A DNA stretch of 64,000 nt from Loxodes magnus (taxonomy: Eukaryota > Ciliophora > Karyorelictea > Loxodida > Loxodidae): positions 62,001 to 126,000 of the forward strand of contig CAMPDV010000093.1 in the NCBI GenBank assembly GCA_946699065.1. The letters are read 5' to 3'. The notes under the pieces were generated by a model that was not told where the DNA came from, searched no databases, and saw only the letters and a list, made by a program, of their open reading frames with translations. This document shows positions 11,801-24,194 of the stretch, in pieces (positions within the stretch are counted from its first letter, which is position 1; the number at the start of each line of letters is the position of its first letter). The position numbers and the translations under genes were made by a program.

Positions 11801-13180
11801 AATTTATTTATTTATTTATGTTAGATTATTTAAAATAAAGTTTTAATTTTTAAGAAGCATATAATGCATAAAATAGAGAAATAAATTAAATAATTTATTT
11901 TAATTTTTAATAATTTATTTTAATTAATATATTTTTATAATTTTAATTAAAAAATAGTCCAAATAAATATCATAAAAACATGTAAATTAAAATAAATAAA
12001 AAGTTAAATAATTAATATATATAATCTTTATTAAATATAATTAGATAAAATGTTAATAAATTTAAAAAGATTTATCCAAATTTAGACTATTTTAATATTG
12101 TAGAAAGAGATAAATTTTGATTTTAAAATATATTAGATTGAAATAAAGCTTTATATAATTTTTGCTAACTACAATATGAAATTTATTTTGTCATCAATTT
12201 ATTTATTTACTTTATCAAAGGAAATTTTCGCCTTAAATTTTAAAAATTTAATTAAATTGTTAAGACACATAAATACTTGTAGAAATTAATATATTTAAAA
12301 TTAATTCTCACTTCAAAGAAATTTTAAATTACATAAATTTTTAATTTTTTAATTTTTAGGAAAGATATAAATTTAAATTCTTTATATTTGAAGAGTTTTT
12401 AATTCCATTATTATTATTATATACCTCTTTTTTTTCTTTTATGTCCGTATTATTAATAAAGCAATCATATAGGAAGTGAAAATAGCATTTATTTAATTTT
12501 TTGAATGATAAATTTGAATTTTAGTATTTTAGCAGAGAGAATTTGATTACATACTAATAAATTAATTTTGTTTAAAACAAAGAAAATAAAATATAATAAA
12601 TTAATATAAAGAATATTTTATAAATAATATTATATTTGTTTTGTCTATGTATTTAGCATTAGTTTCATATTTAACTTAATATTATACTTTTTTTTCTTAG
12701 ATAAAAATTACTATTTAAAGTGTTAATTTTGTATTAAGTTAAAAGAAACAAAGATAGATAAATTATTTATTTTAGAGAAAACTTTCGTTTATGAAAAAAA
12801 TAATGATAATTAAATCTTAAGATTTTAGGCATAATTCTTACTAGTAAATTAAAATTTTAATTCAATAATTAAATAAAAATGTTGCAAAATTACCTCACTT
12901 ATCAAAAAACCCAAATGATAGTCTCAATTATCTCATATTATTTTAAAAAAAATTATTAAAAAAATGTTTAATTTAAAGGAAATTTATTCTTTTTATTTAA
13001 AATATAGTAATAAAATATTTAATTTTAGAAGATATAATTTCTATTATTTAATCTTCATCTTAAATTATTACTAAGAAATTTTTAAATTAATTTTGTTAAA
13101 TATTTTAGAAAAAAAATGTATTAATTAGAAAATTTTAGATGATAATTTTTTTAAAGGTTAAGATCTTTTTAATTAATTTT
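11801..13180. other. AT-rich spacer, nothing recognised
   Basis: Between composite repeat copy 1 and the 3' end of the third kinase gene. No consistent frame or repeat was seen. Confidence 0.45.
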
Positions 13181-13183
13181 ATC

Positions 13184-15403
13184 TCAGAAGTCTTCACTGT
13201 CGTGCTAGTAAATAACTTTGAAATATTCGAAAACTGTTGATATTATTTTTTTATCACTTGATGGTTTAAAAAGTACTTAGTTCATTCCTGATTAGATACA
13301 CTTCTGAATATCGTATTAATCTGCATAAGCTGTGTATCCTAATATTGCTCCCTAATATCCCAACTTTCTTATCTTTTAAGTTGCTTTCTGTCCGTCCATT
13401 ATTGGCATTTCACAATCCATTATTATTGTCACATAATTATTGCAACAATTTTTTTTCATCTGAGTTTATACTTTTTTAACTGCTTCCAGTCCATCTTTTG
13501 CTTCTTCTAATTTGTAATAATTCTTCAGAATATCTGATAATATCATTCTGACTATTTCGGAGTCATCAACTAAGAGAACTTAAGCACATTTGCACTTATA
13601 AGCATAAAGTTTTTGAATATTTTAAAAAGGGATACTTCAAAAGGCACTTTCAGTTTTTGTTTCGATGATTTCGTAACTTTTTGAAGTAATATGGCTACTT
13701 CTTGAATCATCCTATATAAAGAACTAAAATTTAAATATATTAGTTTTTCTCTTTCTCTTTTTAGTTATTTCTTTCTCTCCTATTTATAAAGAAATCTATT
13801 GTGATATATAAAAGTCAATTTCTAAGCCTTTAGTGTGTTTTATCTGACCTTCTTCAAGAAGTTGGAGTTCAGTTCCAATATTAATTGGTTCTATGTCTTC
13901 AGATCTTGAATCAATTATTTTTATTTTAATTATCTGGAATTATCTTTATGTTGAATTTTATTTTGAAAAATATGCGTATATGTTTATAAATCCTTTCTTT
14001 GTATTTATTAAGGAGTTTTGAAGTAAAGTCAGCAATATAAGCTAAATTCTTTTTTAGTCTCCTTAAATAACAGCAGGTATTTAGTTATCTATATCAATGT
14101 TTATTTATAATCCTTTTCTTTTGGCTTAAAAATCTATTATATTTACACATTTTTTTACTATTTTCTAAAGATTAAAGTTTTCCATCTAAACTTCAAATTT
14201 ATGATTCTAGATTTCTGTTATATCTTATATCTAAAGAATTTTATTCATTAGAAATTAAGTTTCACTCTTTATTATTTGTATGGTATTAAAGCAGTTTTCA
14301 ATATCAGATTATTAATCTTAACCTTAGAACTATGGTTAGCTTAAAATTTATTTAAGTCGCTTATAGCAGCTTTGAATAGCTGTAATAGGATGCCTAACTT
14401 CATGATTAAGAGTTCTGAGGAAAAGAGTTTTATATTTATTTTCTGACTTAATTTGTTCTAACTTGATTATATGAGTTATATCTATTAAGTTTAATATCAA
14501 GCACCTCTTTCCAAACCACTCTGTATTATAAGCGCTTATTTCCATAATTTTATCTTCATTTGATTTAATAGCTGAAGCAGGAATTCTTATGTTGTTCATT
14601 TTAATTTTTTCTTGTTAGTATTACTTACACATATAAAAATCTTCCAGATCATTATAAAAATTATCTTTATCTAAATTTGAAAGATTAGTTTTTTGGTATT
14701 GGCTAGCTTCAAGAGTTTTGATAATATCATTATCTTAGAATAATTGTTTTATTTTATTGTTAGAGTAGTGAACTTTGTATAAGTCGAATACAATTATCCC
14801 TGAAGAAGCTGTTTCGTTGATAAATTTTCAATGAAGATTATTCTAAAATAGGCTATTCTACTATTTGAAAGCAAGTTAAGTGTCGAAATAGTTGCATATA
14901 AACAAGAGTCATGTACTGCAAATCATTACAAGGTATGATACAAACATTTCGAAATCTATTTATTGAAGGTAATTATCTCTTCAGGAAATGTAAAACCATA
15001 TAGCTGAATTAAGAATCATTATAACACTCTAAAATATATGCATTTATACTAGTTTACTTGCCATGCTCTGGGCGAATAGGAAATAAATAAAGCCTATTCC
15101 GTGATTACTCATGACCGCTGTAAATACGATACTCTTGATAGTCAATACTATAAAAACCATGGAACCAATCGTTTGAAATTAAAAAGCTAGCTTTTTACTA
15201 GCCATAAAAGTAAGAGAGGAAAGCAATGCACTCCTCACTATTTCTACTAAAAGATTTCCAACCGAAGAAAGGAAAAAAATTTCTTTGAAGATACCTAGCG
15301 AAATAATAGGGAGCAAAGCTAATCAGTAGTACGAGGAATATGATTAAATTCTAAGTTTAATGAACGTCTTGTAGTCTTAGAAAGGTTAATCAAAAGAGTC
15401 CAT
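13184..15403 (-). CDS. Hybrid histidine kinase, central copy
   Basis: ATG at 15403-15401, terminal TGA at 13186-13184, exactly 740 codons with no frameshift when TAA/TAG are Gln and internal TGA is Trp. The N-terminal third has several hydrophobic segments. The middle has a PAS-like stretch beginning NETASSG. HisKA carries LNHEVRHPITAIQ. The C-terminal receiver has VDDSEIIRMIL, the phosphoacceptor in MDCEMP, and KPS. It should receive a phosphoryl group on the receiver Asp in a membrane-bound phosphorelay. Internal TGA codons include one in an I-S-TGA-R-D-N context, where the arm copies have TGG, and one in the S-T-TGA-L-L context, where the copy at 41985-44219 has TGG. It is closest to the 41985-44219 copy, including upstream DNA. 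The ATP-binding G boxes look eroded. Confidence 0.85.
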
Positions 15404-15690
15404 CTTTAATAAAAAGTAAATAAAAAAATAAACTAAAGAGATAAATCGATCAGCTAAATTATCAAAATCTCATAATGCATAATCTTTTGAATTAAATGGT
15501 TCTCTCCTCTAAAAAAGAAGAGCATAATAGATAATAATTTTTATTTTGCTTGAATTTTAGGTACAATTCAAATAACTCTACTGTAATTAAATTTTTATTT
15601 TAATTACTAAGTTAAAGCAACTAAATAAAAATAATGCTAATATATCATGGTTTTTAGATGCAATAATAAATGATTAAATTTATAAATAGT
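15404..15690 (-). promoter_or_regulatory. Conserved upstream block of the central kinase
   Basis: The 280 or so bases upstream of this kinase resemble those upstream of the 44219 start codon. Both contain AACTAAAGAGATAAAT.GATCAGCTA and a later AAGTTAAAGCAA. Conservation outside the reading frame suggests a shared promoter and leader, or simply that the duplicated unit extended this far. Confidence 0.4.
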
Positions 15691-17600
15691 ACAATCAATT
15701 GATAAAAGTGAAATTAAATTAAGTCTTAGCTTAATTTAATTTATTAAATTAAAGTTAAAACATTAGATAATGAAATTAATTTTCATAATAGAAGAAATAT
15801 TAGATAAATTACAAAATCTAACAATTTATAAAGATAAATAAAAAGTGAAATAGATAATTAAGAAATATATTTATCTCATAATTTATTTTTTGATACTATT
15901 GAAATTTTTGTCAAATGAAAAGTTAGAAATATATTAAATTTGAATTATGCAACTTGAAAATTTAAACTGATTTAAATAAAACAAGAAATTATTTAATTAA
16001 TAAAAATATAATATTTTAAATGAAGATTTTGAGCTAAACATTTTGCCATTTTATCACTAAAATTTTTATATTAATTTTTAAATATTTTAAATAAAACTGT
16101 TAATAATTTTTTATTAGTTCCAAGGAAAAAGGTTTAAAAAATTAGGATTTATAATTATTTTATTTTTTAATTAATTTATATTAAATTTGATGCTTAAAAT
16201 AATTTAAACTAATATTTTTAATTTTTAATTTCATAAATTTACATCATAAATATCTGTTCGATTTAAATAAAGTAGAAAAAGTTAAGTTTATAATGTAAAT
16301 TCAGATGTACCAACAAGATTTACTATTTGTTTTTGAATATCTTGAAATATTTTACTTAGAGAGGAATAGCAAATCACCCCTAAATGTTATTATAGTTTTT
16401 GAATAAATTTTTTTTTTAATATATTGTTCTCTGGAAAAATTATTTATGTCTTTTTTTATTATTATTTATTAAATATTTAATATCTTCTTAATAATATAAA
16501 CATATCTAATTTATTTTTAGTAAGAATTTAAATAATTACTAAACAATTAAATTAATTTTAGTAAGATTAAGATTAATGTCACTTACATTTCTTTCATTTT
16601 TATTTTTATTATAAGAACATTTAAGCAACTTCATATTAATTTTAAGAAATTGCCTATATCAATTATGTATATATTGTAGAATGAATAACTTTTAGTCAAA
16701 ACATATTTATAAGTATTAATGAAATTATAGCTAGAGTTATTTCTATTTAACTTTATTTCAAAAATTATTTTTAAATAAGTTAAATTTTATTTTGTATTAA
16801 TATAAACAAATTTTCTCCCTCATTTTATTTAAAAAACAGTTGAAGTTTTAAAATAGACTGAATCTTAATTTCTTATATTATAATTAAATAATATTTGTAT
16901 ATTAAAGCATAAATTAAAATGAAGTAGGAAAGCTGCTGTAAATTAAGATATAATATTTAAATAAGTATAATTAAAAATATAAAATATTTTAAAAGATTTA
17001 TTTACATTAAAATAATTTAAACTAGTTATAATTATAAACATTATTTTTATTTTAATTATCAAGATTTAGTCTTAAGAAAAATAGTATATTCAAAAAATAA
17101 AGAATTTTATATTATAAATTTATTTAATAATGTAAGATTTTTTAATCTATTTATTATATTTTAATATAGAATTTTATGCTATAGCTTCTTAATTTAATTA
17201 AATTAATAATTTATAAAATCTTTTAAGTTAAATAAATTTAAATTATTTCTTTAATCAAGAATTATTTAATAAAAATTAAATTTTAGTTAAAAGTTACATA
17301 TTTTATAAGAATAAATATTTTAATTATTTTATTTATAAATTATCAAGATTAACTATTCATTTTTTCTTTTATTAGTATAGTTCTTATGATCATTCTCATA
17401 CCTCAAATCAATAAATTTTAAGTGGTTTATTATTTCGACTTCCTAATCCAGTCTTTAATAGCTAAAATCTTTAGAATAAATTTTCATTTGTGTTTTTCTA
17501 TTTGTTTATATTTTCTTACATTTTATTTATTATCTTTAACTATTTGTCATAAACTGTTGACTTATTATTAAATTTTAAGTTATCTCAATTATTAATTGAA
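15691..17600. other. AT-rich spacer, nothing recognised
   Basis: About 1.9 kb of very AT-rich sequence with no supported gene, repeat or structured element. Confidence 0.45.
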
Positions 17601-17639
17601 TCAATTTAATTTATATATTTTTCTCATTTTAACGAGTTT

Positions 17640-19120
17640 TTGAAATTAGACAAATAGAAAGCATTAGTGAAATCGACTATGAAATGTTTAAATAAATTTG
17701 AAAATCAAAATTAACTTTTAAAGGTACAAAATCATTTTCTCCTATATTTCTATGCATTTAGAAATAAATTATCTACTAATTTTAACTAAAACAAGGAAAA
17801 TTTTCAGTTCTGCAAAACATAATTAATTAAAAATTTAATTTATTTAAAAGTATAAAACTCAATTATATGTATGTTCTAGGATTTTTGATTCGTAGAGAAT
17901 ATAAGAGATATGGAAACTGAAATTTTGAATTAAGATATTCTACTTCGCTATTATTTTAAATATTTTCGCTCTAAAATTAGAATTATTTATTAACTTAAGT
18001 TGATTTATTTAATCTATTACTGAATAAAATAATTAATTTATTTGGCTATATATTTTCAAATTCATTTATCTCGACATCCTTAAAGATTTTTAAGTTAGCA
18101 ATTATTATTTAATCCTCATTAGCACTAAAAACTATTATATTGCTAGAGATTTTAACAAATTACTTAAATTCCAATTTTATTATTATATTTTTATTTGTTA
18201 AAATTTACTTAGCGTATTTATTACAGTAATAACTCTTAAGATTCATTTTTCATTTATCTATTATAAAACAATTTTAACAATTATTAGTTCTTTATATTTT
18301 CAGTCAAATTGTTGTTTGCTTTTAATTTCTTATTTATAAATTTCTGATATAATTATTAATTTTATATTTAAGTTGAAAGGTTTTAAAAATAATTCATTTC
18401 AAAGTTATTTAGGTAAAAAAATTAATAAAAAAGGCTAAAGGTTAAAAGGAGTTATAGTTACAATAGTTTGCCTTAGCATTCAGTAATTTTTAAAATTTTA
18501 CTCTTGAATAAAGAACAATTAGGACTTCATTAATACACCACCCTTAATTATAGTTTGGACTTTACGGCTGAGTCTAGTTCATCTTAAAGTTATTTTTTAA
18601 AATTGCTTAATTTATGCTATAAACTTTTTTTCTTTATATTTAATTTATTTAAGTTTATCTTATTTAAAATAGATCTTTAATTATATTTTTCTTACTCTTT
18701 TAATAAATTTAGTTTCTTCGCCAGCATCTTTTATAATTAAACTGCTTTTGACATGCATATCAGTGTAAATTTCTTCTTATGCTTTATTGCTAATAATATG
18801 ACTTAGCATTCATAGATATATTTTCTTGTTATCCATTGATTCTTTAAATAATATCTTATTATAGTGTTTATTTGTTTAAAATTATTTTATTTGATACTGA
18901 AACTGAGAAAATTTAAATTAAAGCAATTGAACCTTTTATCAATTTGATCCAGTTATATCCCATTTATAATTGTATATTGTTTATTGCTTCCTCTTTAAAT
19001 GAAAATGAAAGGTCTAGTTCTTCCCGTATATTTCCTAGTATTTATTATAATTCTAAAGTTTTGATTTCTATTGTTTAACTCTTATTATATAAGTTTACTA
19101 TTATTTTATGTACTCATTGT
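17640..19120 (-). CDS. Possible minus-strand gene, unrecognised
   Basis: One frame stays protein-like from about 19080 to 18500. It includes ILGNIREELDLSF, a Cys/His/Trp-bearing stretch (LHWYACQKQF.YKRCWRRN), and MNQTQPQSPNYNQGWC at 18582. A different frame looks best below about 18350 (KISSNIIVFSANEDQII), so an intron or a frameshift is needed. Trp is written with both TGG and TGA. No family was recognised. With almost no stops in any frame this could be chance; a comparison with related sequence is needed to fix the frame. Confidence 0.3.
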
Positions 19121-19149
19121 GCTTAATATTAATGTTAATTCTTATTATA

Positions 19150-19411
19150 TTATATATAAATAAATAGAGAGCAGCAATCCTCCAACTGAGATTTACTTAA
19201 GATCTGGTACCAAGAACTACTCATGGGAGAAGAACCGAACAAGATTCTTAGTAGGATTAAGAGAGAAAACAAAAACTGAAGAGTTATCAAGTAATTTTAT
19301 TGAAAAAAGATGCTTGACACTAGGGTTTCTTAGGGAGTATTCCGATAGCTGCCCTATAGAAGACAAGATTTACAAAGGAATGTTAGCATTGTGGAAGACT
19401 TTGGAAAAAAA
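19150..19411 (+). CDS. Short open stretch ending just before a hairpin
   Basis: A frame from about 19150 encodes about 85 residues of well-mixed composition (for example PPTEIYLRSGTKNYSWEKN and IYKGMLALWKTLEKN). It uses almost no TAA, TAG or TGA, which is unusual for this window. It lacks an ATG, so it may be a 3' exon or a truncated element gene. The hairpin at 19434 follows within 25 bp of the last plausible codon. Confidence 0.35.
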
Positions 19412-19433
19412 TTAACTTTAAAATCTTTATTAA

Positions 19434-19465
19434 AGAGCTGCACTTATTTAGGTGCTATGCGCTCT
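19434..19465 (+). repeat. Hairpin repeat, copy 2
   Basis: AGAGCTGCACTTATTTAGGTGCTATGCGCTCT, a shorter loop version. It lies about 40-70 bp before composite repeat copy 2, so that copy has hairpins on both sides. Confidence 0.65.
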
Positions 19466-19640
19466 TTAATATTATTTATTTAATATTATTATATTTTAAA
19501 ACCGCCATAGTTGTTCGAAGGTCAACAACAAGGTCATCTTCATCAGAGGTTGGGGAAGTTAAGTACCCATAATCGATTTTATGTCTTCCTCTGCTTTGGT
19601 TTGGCCTAGAGACATAATATTCTTAGACCTTCGGCACTGG

Positions 19641-19668
19641 CTTGACTTGGCTTGGCTTGGCTTGGCTT
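19641..19668 (+). repeat. CTTGG pentanucleotide microsatellite
   Basis: Roughly four to five tandem GGCTT/CTTGG units inside composite repeat copy 2. Copy 1 has only one or two units here, which marks slippage. Confidence 0.7.
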
Positions 19669-19968
19669 CGTTTATTTTTAATTCTGGAACGAAAAAGAAA
19701 TAATATTGCGAGCTTCATCAGAGGTGGGGAATTTAAGTACCCATAATTGACACATGTCGTCCTCTGCTTTGGTGATGCAATGAGACACAATCCTGCCATG
19801 TCCTTGGACCTCCAACAAGAAGAAAAGATTACGAGTATTCTTAAATTATATCAGTATTGAACATTTTTATCAGTACTGAATAATTATACCAGTATTGAAC
19901 AAGGTTTATCAGATCTGATAATTTTATCAATAGCAAACATTCTTGTCAGTATGAAACATTTTTTTTAA

Positions 19969-20002
19969 AGAGCTGCGCACCAGCGAGAGTGCTACGCGCT
20001 CT
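19969..20002 (+). repeat. Hairpin repeat, copy 3
   Basis: AGAGCTGCGCACC, loop, GTGCTACGCGCTCT, followed by ATAATCCAATTTATTTATTT. This is the closing hairpin of composite repeat copy 2. Confidence 0.7.
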
Positions 20003-20010
20003 ATAATCCA

Positions 20011-20950
20011 ATTTATTTATTTATTTATTATTTATTAAAGTTTTTATTCGGTCTACATATATTCCTATTTTTATTTTTTATGATATTCGTTAAATGAAGT
20101 ATATTTTTTCTTTGGAGCCATTTCTTTATTAATACTAAAATTATTTTTTTATAATTTCCTCTTTATGCATTACAATTAATTTTTTAATTTAAAATTAGTT
20201 TAAATATTAGTTACCTTATGCATTCAATTTAAAAATTAAATAATTCCATATAAATCAATATATGATTGCTTTTATTTTATTTAGTAAAAAGATTTAAAAA
20301 TATAGCTGTATAGTCTTTTATTTATGCTTATCTGATTGGTTTATTTTTGGTTAATTAATTTGTAGTTTGATATAGTTTTAATGTTGTTATAATTTAAAGG
20401 AATTTAACTTTTAAGTATATTATTTTATGCTTATACTAGTTTGGATTATTTTATATTAGTTAAATTTAAATTTGTTTTTCCTAAAGATTTATTATCTAAT
20501 TATTTAAGACTGACTTGTCTCTAATGTATAATGGCATTCAGCTTTATGATTAATCCTAAGAGTAAATAATTTCCTCTAAATAAATAGCTTCTAATAAGTA
20601 AATTCTATTTTCTCATAATAAAACTTAAGATAGTAATTACTTTATTTAAGGATTGTTTATTTGTTGCTTTATATAAAAGCAAAACCTTTTTAATTTTAAA
20701 TAAGTATAAAATAAATATAAAAAGCTTAAAATTAAAGAGTATAAAATAATATTAAAATAGTGTAAGTAATTTAAAATAATAAAGGATATTTAATAAACCC
20801 TTTACATAGATATATATATTAATACACTTAAATTTAAATAATATACTTCCTTAAAAACCTTTTTTTTTCTATCTTTAATACTTTTATTTCTCTTTATTTT
20901 AAAAATAAAATAGAACAAATGCTAAATACAGTATCTTTCTGAAGGTTCAT
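20011..20950. other. AT-rich spacer, nothing recognised
   Basis: No supported gene or repeat between composite repeat copy 2 and the next coding region. Confidence 0.4.
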
Positions 20951-20963
20951 AAATATTATATAC

Positions 20964-21558
20964 CTGAGATACAATAAAAATAGAAAAGAAGAAATATGCT
21001 ACCTATTTAGAATAAGAACGAGATGTAAGAGGAGCTAGCATTGCTTAAAAGAAAGACCACCTAGTTATGACAAATCAATATCCTTTCTGTAATAATGCGA
21101 GAGAAAATGAAGGTATATCATAGAAAATTGTTCAGAAAACAAAGAAGGAAGATAATAATGTATTTGAAATCTTAGAGCAATAGGAGTAGTGAGATAAAGT
21201 ATGGAACTATTTGATATGGTATGAAGTACGGCCAAATTCGAGAAATTCATTAGAACCTAAGAAGAGTAAAAAAGAGCTAAAGCTGACTTGATAATAAAAG
21301 ATTATATCAAAGATATATTAGAAAAAAGGAAAAGAGGATATATAGAAAAGAAAATTGAATGAAAAAAAATAGGAAAATAATATAGAGCCGGAAAATGATA
21401 ATTTTTATGAGTTTATAAAAGTTTGATCAAGAAGAAAAGAATTAGAAATGAAAATTAGTAAGATATGTAAGAAAAATAAATTAAGCTTGCAATAAAGATC
21501 TAATAAAGCGTAGATAGATAGAAGACAGAAGAACAAGAAATAATGTAGAGGAAAATGA
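20964..21558 (+). CDS. Probable Lys/Gln-rich protein, unrecognised
   Basis: One frame runs from about 20964 to TGA at 21556-21558. A possible start is the ATG at 21067, giving 163 residues; the frame also reads well upstream. It has NQYPFCNNARENEG near that ATG, then VWNYLIWYEVRPNSRNSLEP, and a charged C-terminal half. Several Trp codons are TGA, for example in EFIKVW. The two other frames also look partly protein-like because the strand is purine-rich, so the frame is likely but not certain. The hairpin at 21641 lies about 80 bp downstream. Confidence 0.4.
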
Positions 21559-21640
21559 GGAAGATATGTAACTAATAAGAGAAGAATTTCTATTACCTGA
21601 ATGCTTACTTAAAGAAACTTACATATATTGAGATATAGAA

Positions 21641-21673
21641 AGAGCTGCGCACCAACGAGGTGCTACACGCTCT
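21641..21673 (+). repeat. Hairpin repeat, copy 4
   Basis: AGAGCTGCGCACC, loop AACGA, GGTGCTACACGCTCT, followed by ATAATC. Downstream of the plus-strand coding region. Confidence 0.7.
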
Positions 21674-21743
21674 ATAATCAAATTGATTTATTTATTATTT
21701 ATATAAAAAGCTAATGTTTAATGATTAATAATGCAAAGAGATT

Positions 21744-22600
21744 TCAAATTAAGTTGTTTTCTATCTTTCTTTAGTTATTTATATATTAATTTTTTAGCAA
21801 AAAACTATAAATAAAGTGTATATCTGAATTTTTAGACTATAAAAACTATTTATTTTTTATTCTGAATAATTGTTTTACATGGATAGTTATCAATTCTCTC
21901 CCATTTAGCCTTTTCATATTCTGTCTCCTAACTTACTCTATCATTATTTATATATAATCATAAAATTTCTCTTTTATTATTTTTAATATCTTACCTTTAA
22001 ATTTTTTGGATTTAAAATTTGACTTTATTAGATCTTTGGTAGATTAATTTTATCTAAATAAATTTAACTTAAAGTTATATTTGCTTAGAATTATTTAGCT
22101 TTTATTTTTTATTTATTTTAGTATTTAAAAACTTTTTTAAATATCCTTTGCTTCAGTATTCATAATATCAGCCTTAGATAATTCAGCTTACATTAAACCC
22201 TTCTAAGTTAAATTGGACTAAGATTGACGAGTAAAATATTCTTCTACTGCAAATTTTTTAAACAAGTATCTTTCATAATAATGGCATTTAAAAATTAAGT
22301 TATTCTAATGAAGCACAATTTTTCATAAAGAAAAAGTTTTACTAATCCTTTGCTAGAATTTAGTTCATTTTTCATTTGCTAAAACACTCCTTCACTATTT
22401 TAGGCCTATTAAAATAATATTCAATGTCCTAATATTTGCTACTTATAAATATATAAATTTGATTATAGAGCTCGTAGCACCTCTTTTGTTCGCAGCTTTT
22501 TCATAATAAAGAAATAGATAGCAGTGATTTTAGTTTTTTTCTTTACTTTTCTGGCATGCTTCCTAGTATTTCTTAGTTAACTTTCAATGTGTAACTACTT
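21744..22600 (-). CDS. Possible minus-strand gene, unrecognised
   Basis: A frame ending in TGA at 21746-21744 stays plausible up to about 22380. It includes KCHYYERYLFKKFAVEEYF and LTQKGLMQAELSKADIMN, then a basic helical tail. A second frame looks better upstream of that, across the inverted hairpin at 22466. The frame switch means an intron, a frameshift or a wrong choice. No family was recognised. Confidence 0.3.
22466..22500 (-). repeat. Hairpin repeat, copy 5, inverted
   Basis: On the minus strand: AAGCTGCGAACAAAAGAGGTGCTACGAGCTC followed by TATAATC. The same element in the opposite direction, forming an inverted pair with copy 4 about 800 bp away. Confidence 0.6.
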
Positions 22601-22609
22601 TCTGGTTTT

Positions 22610-23020
22610 TTTAATTTTAATAAAAATGCTATTTTTATTAAAAATATAAGTTAAATTTTTTTATTTGATACATAAAATTTTATAGTTTAATGTTTGATTT
22701 AAAAATAATATAAATAAAGTCTAAATAAATCTAAATAGGAACTAAAATAAATATATATTAAATTTAAAATAAATAAAAATTTAAGATTATTATTAATATT
22801 TTATATAAAAACTTTAATATTTTAAATTATCTCTATATATACATATTTTAGATAAGAAGCATTTACAAAAATATTATAAATATATTATTTGATAATAAAG
22901 GCCTTAACTTTCTCTAATTAATATGATATTTGCATTATTTCAATACCTTATATCTAAATTTTATTTTTTTATTTAAACTTCCCCTTTTAGATATTTAATG
23001 ATTTAGATTTTTCATTCTTT
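22610..23020. other. AT-rich spacer, nothing recognised
   Basis: No supported gene or repeat. Confidence 0.4.
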
Positions 23021-23025
23021 TAAAT

Positions 23026-23920
23026 TTAAATTTGAAGTATTTTTAGTGCAGAAGCTGTCATTGCTTGAAAAAGTTGTGAAGTTAAAATTATCCAATTTTT
23101 TTCGAGCTCTGGAACTCGCGAATCTTCTCTTTCTCTATTTCTTGTCAGTTTTCCAACTTCCGAGCTTTCTTGATTTCTTTTTAGTCTATATACTTGGCCA
23201 TTCTTCCTGCACCAAATATTGTTTTCGTCTAAATCATTTTTTCCTTGACTTATTTTTATCATGATTTTTCTTTTAATTTCTAGAAAGCGGAGCTTTTTTA
23301 TAATGTATTTTACTATTACAGTAATAGCATAATTTTTTATTCTTAATTAGTCGTTTTACATTTTTTTCTATTGGAGAATTTTCAATTTCCATTTGCATTG
23401 CTCCAGTTTACTCAGCTCTGTTTTTGATAGTTTATCCTCTTATTTTAAAAATTGTTCTGTTAAATGTGTAATTGTCTGTCTTATTCTATTGAAAATTTCA
23501 AAATGTTTACATTTCCCTTTCGTAGTTTCTTAGCTTGTCTCATTCAGGTCTTCTCTTTGCTCTTTTTATTCAAGTCTTAAATTTGCATTCAAAGTCTTTA
23601 GTTTTTGAACCTCTTTCTGGAGGTTGACAACCATTAAAGCTTGTTGAGTAATGTCAACTTTCTCCTTTCAAAATTTGAACTTTCGCACTGCCTGATTCAT
23701 GACGATTTCCTATTATTTCCTTGTCATTTCAAGTAGTTGGAGGAGTAAGTTTTTGTCTCTTACCTTATTTTAGTTATTACGTTATTTCTTGATAAGAAGA
23801 AAATTAGTTATAAGAAGACATGTGGTAAGAAGAAGTGGCATCTTGCTTCCTCTCTTCTTTTTTGACTTAAGAAGATGTATTTAAAAAACCTTATCGGATG
23901 TTCCATTTTATTTTTGCAGA
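23026..23920 (-). pseudogene. Gag-like protein with a zinc-knuckle-like motif
   Basis: More GC-rich than its surroundings. The upstream part (about 23760-23550) reads as a coiled coil (LQKEVQKLKTLNANLRLEQ). Further down, in another frame, comes MEIENSP, then KNKKLCYYCNSKIHYKKAP and a long basic tail. CX2CX4H resembles the nucleic-acid-binding knuckle of retrotransposon Gag, but the fourth ligand (Cys) is not where expected. The frame change between the two parts suggests decay or programmed shifting. The first part matches 1-368. I infer the remains of an LTR-type element; no reverse transcriptase was found. Confidence 0.4.
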
Positions 23921-24194
23921 CTTTAATGTTTAATTATCTTCTTTGAAATAAAATTAAAAATAAAATTTTAATCTTAATTAGTATAAATAGAATTATTATA
24001 GTTATTTATTAGTTTAATTTCTAATTATATTAATTAAAATTTAAACTAATGCTTTGCACTATTTTTAGAAACTAAATAACATATTTTATTTTTATAAATA
24101 TATCATTTCTTTTTCTTATTTAAAGATACATCTCTTCACCAGGTTTATTATATTTTAAACTTTTATAACTTTTAGATTAATACATTTTAAGAAA

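Larger units (their letters stand above)
19503..20010 (+). repeat. Composite repeat, copy 2
   Basis: Second copy of the 11318-11800 repeat in the same orientation, with the same order: duplicated 60 bp segment, TATCAGTA-type short tandem units, terminal hairpin. A CTTGG tandem array is inserted or expanded between the duplicated segments. Confidence 0.7.
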
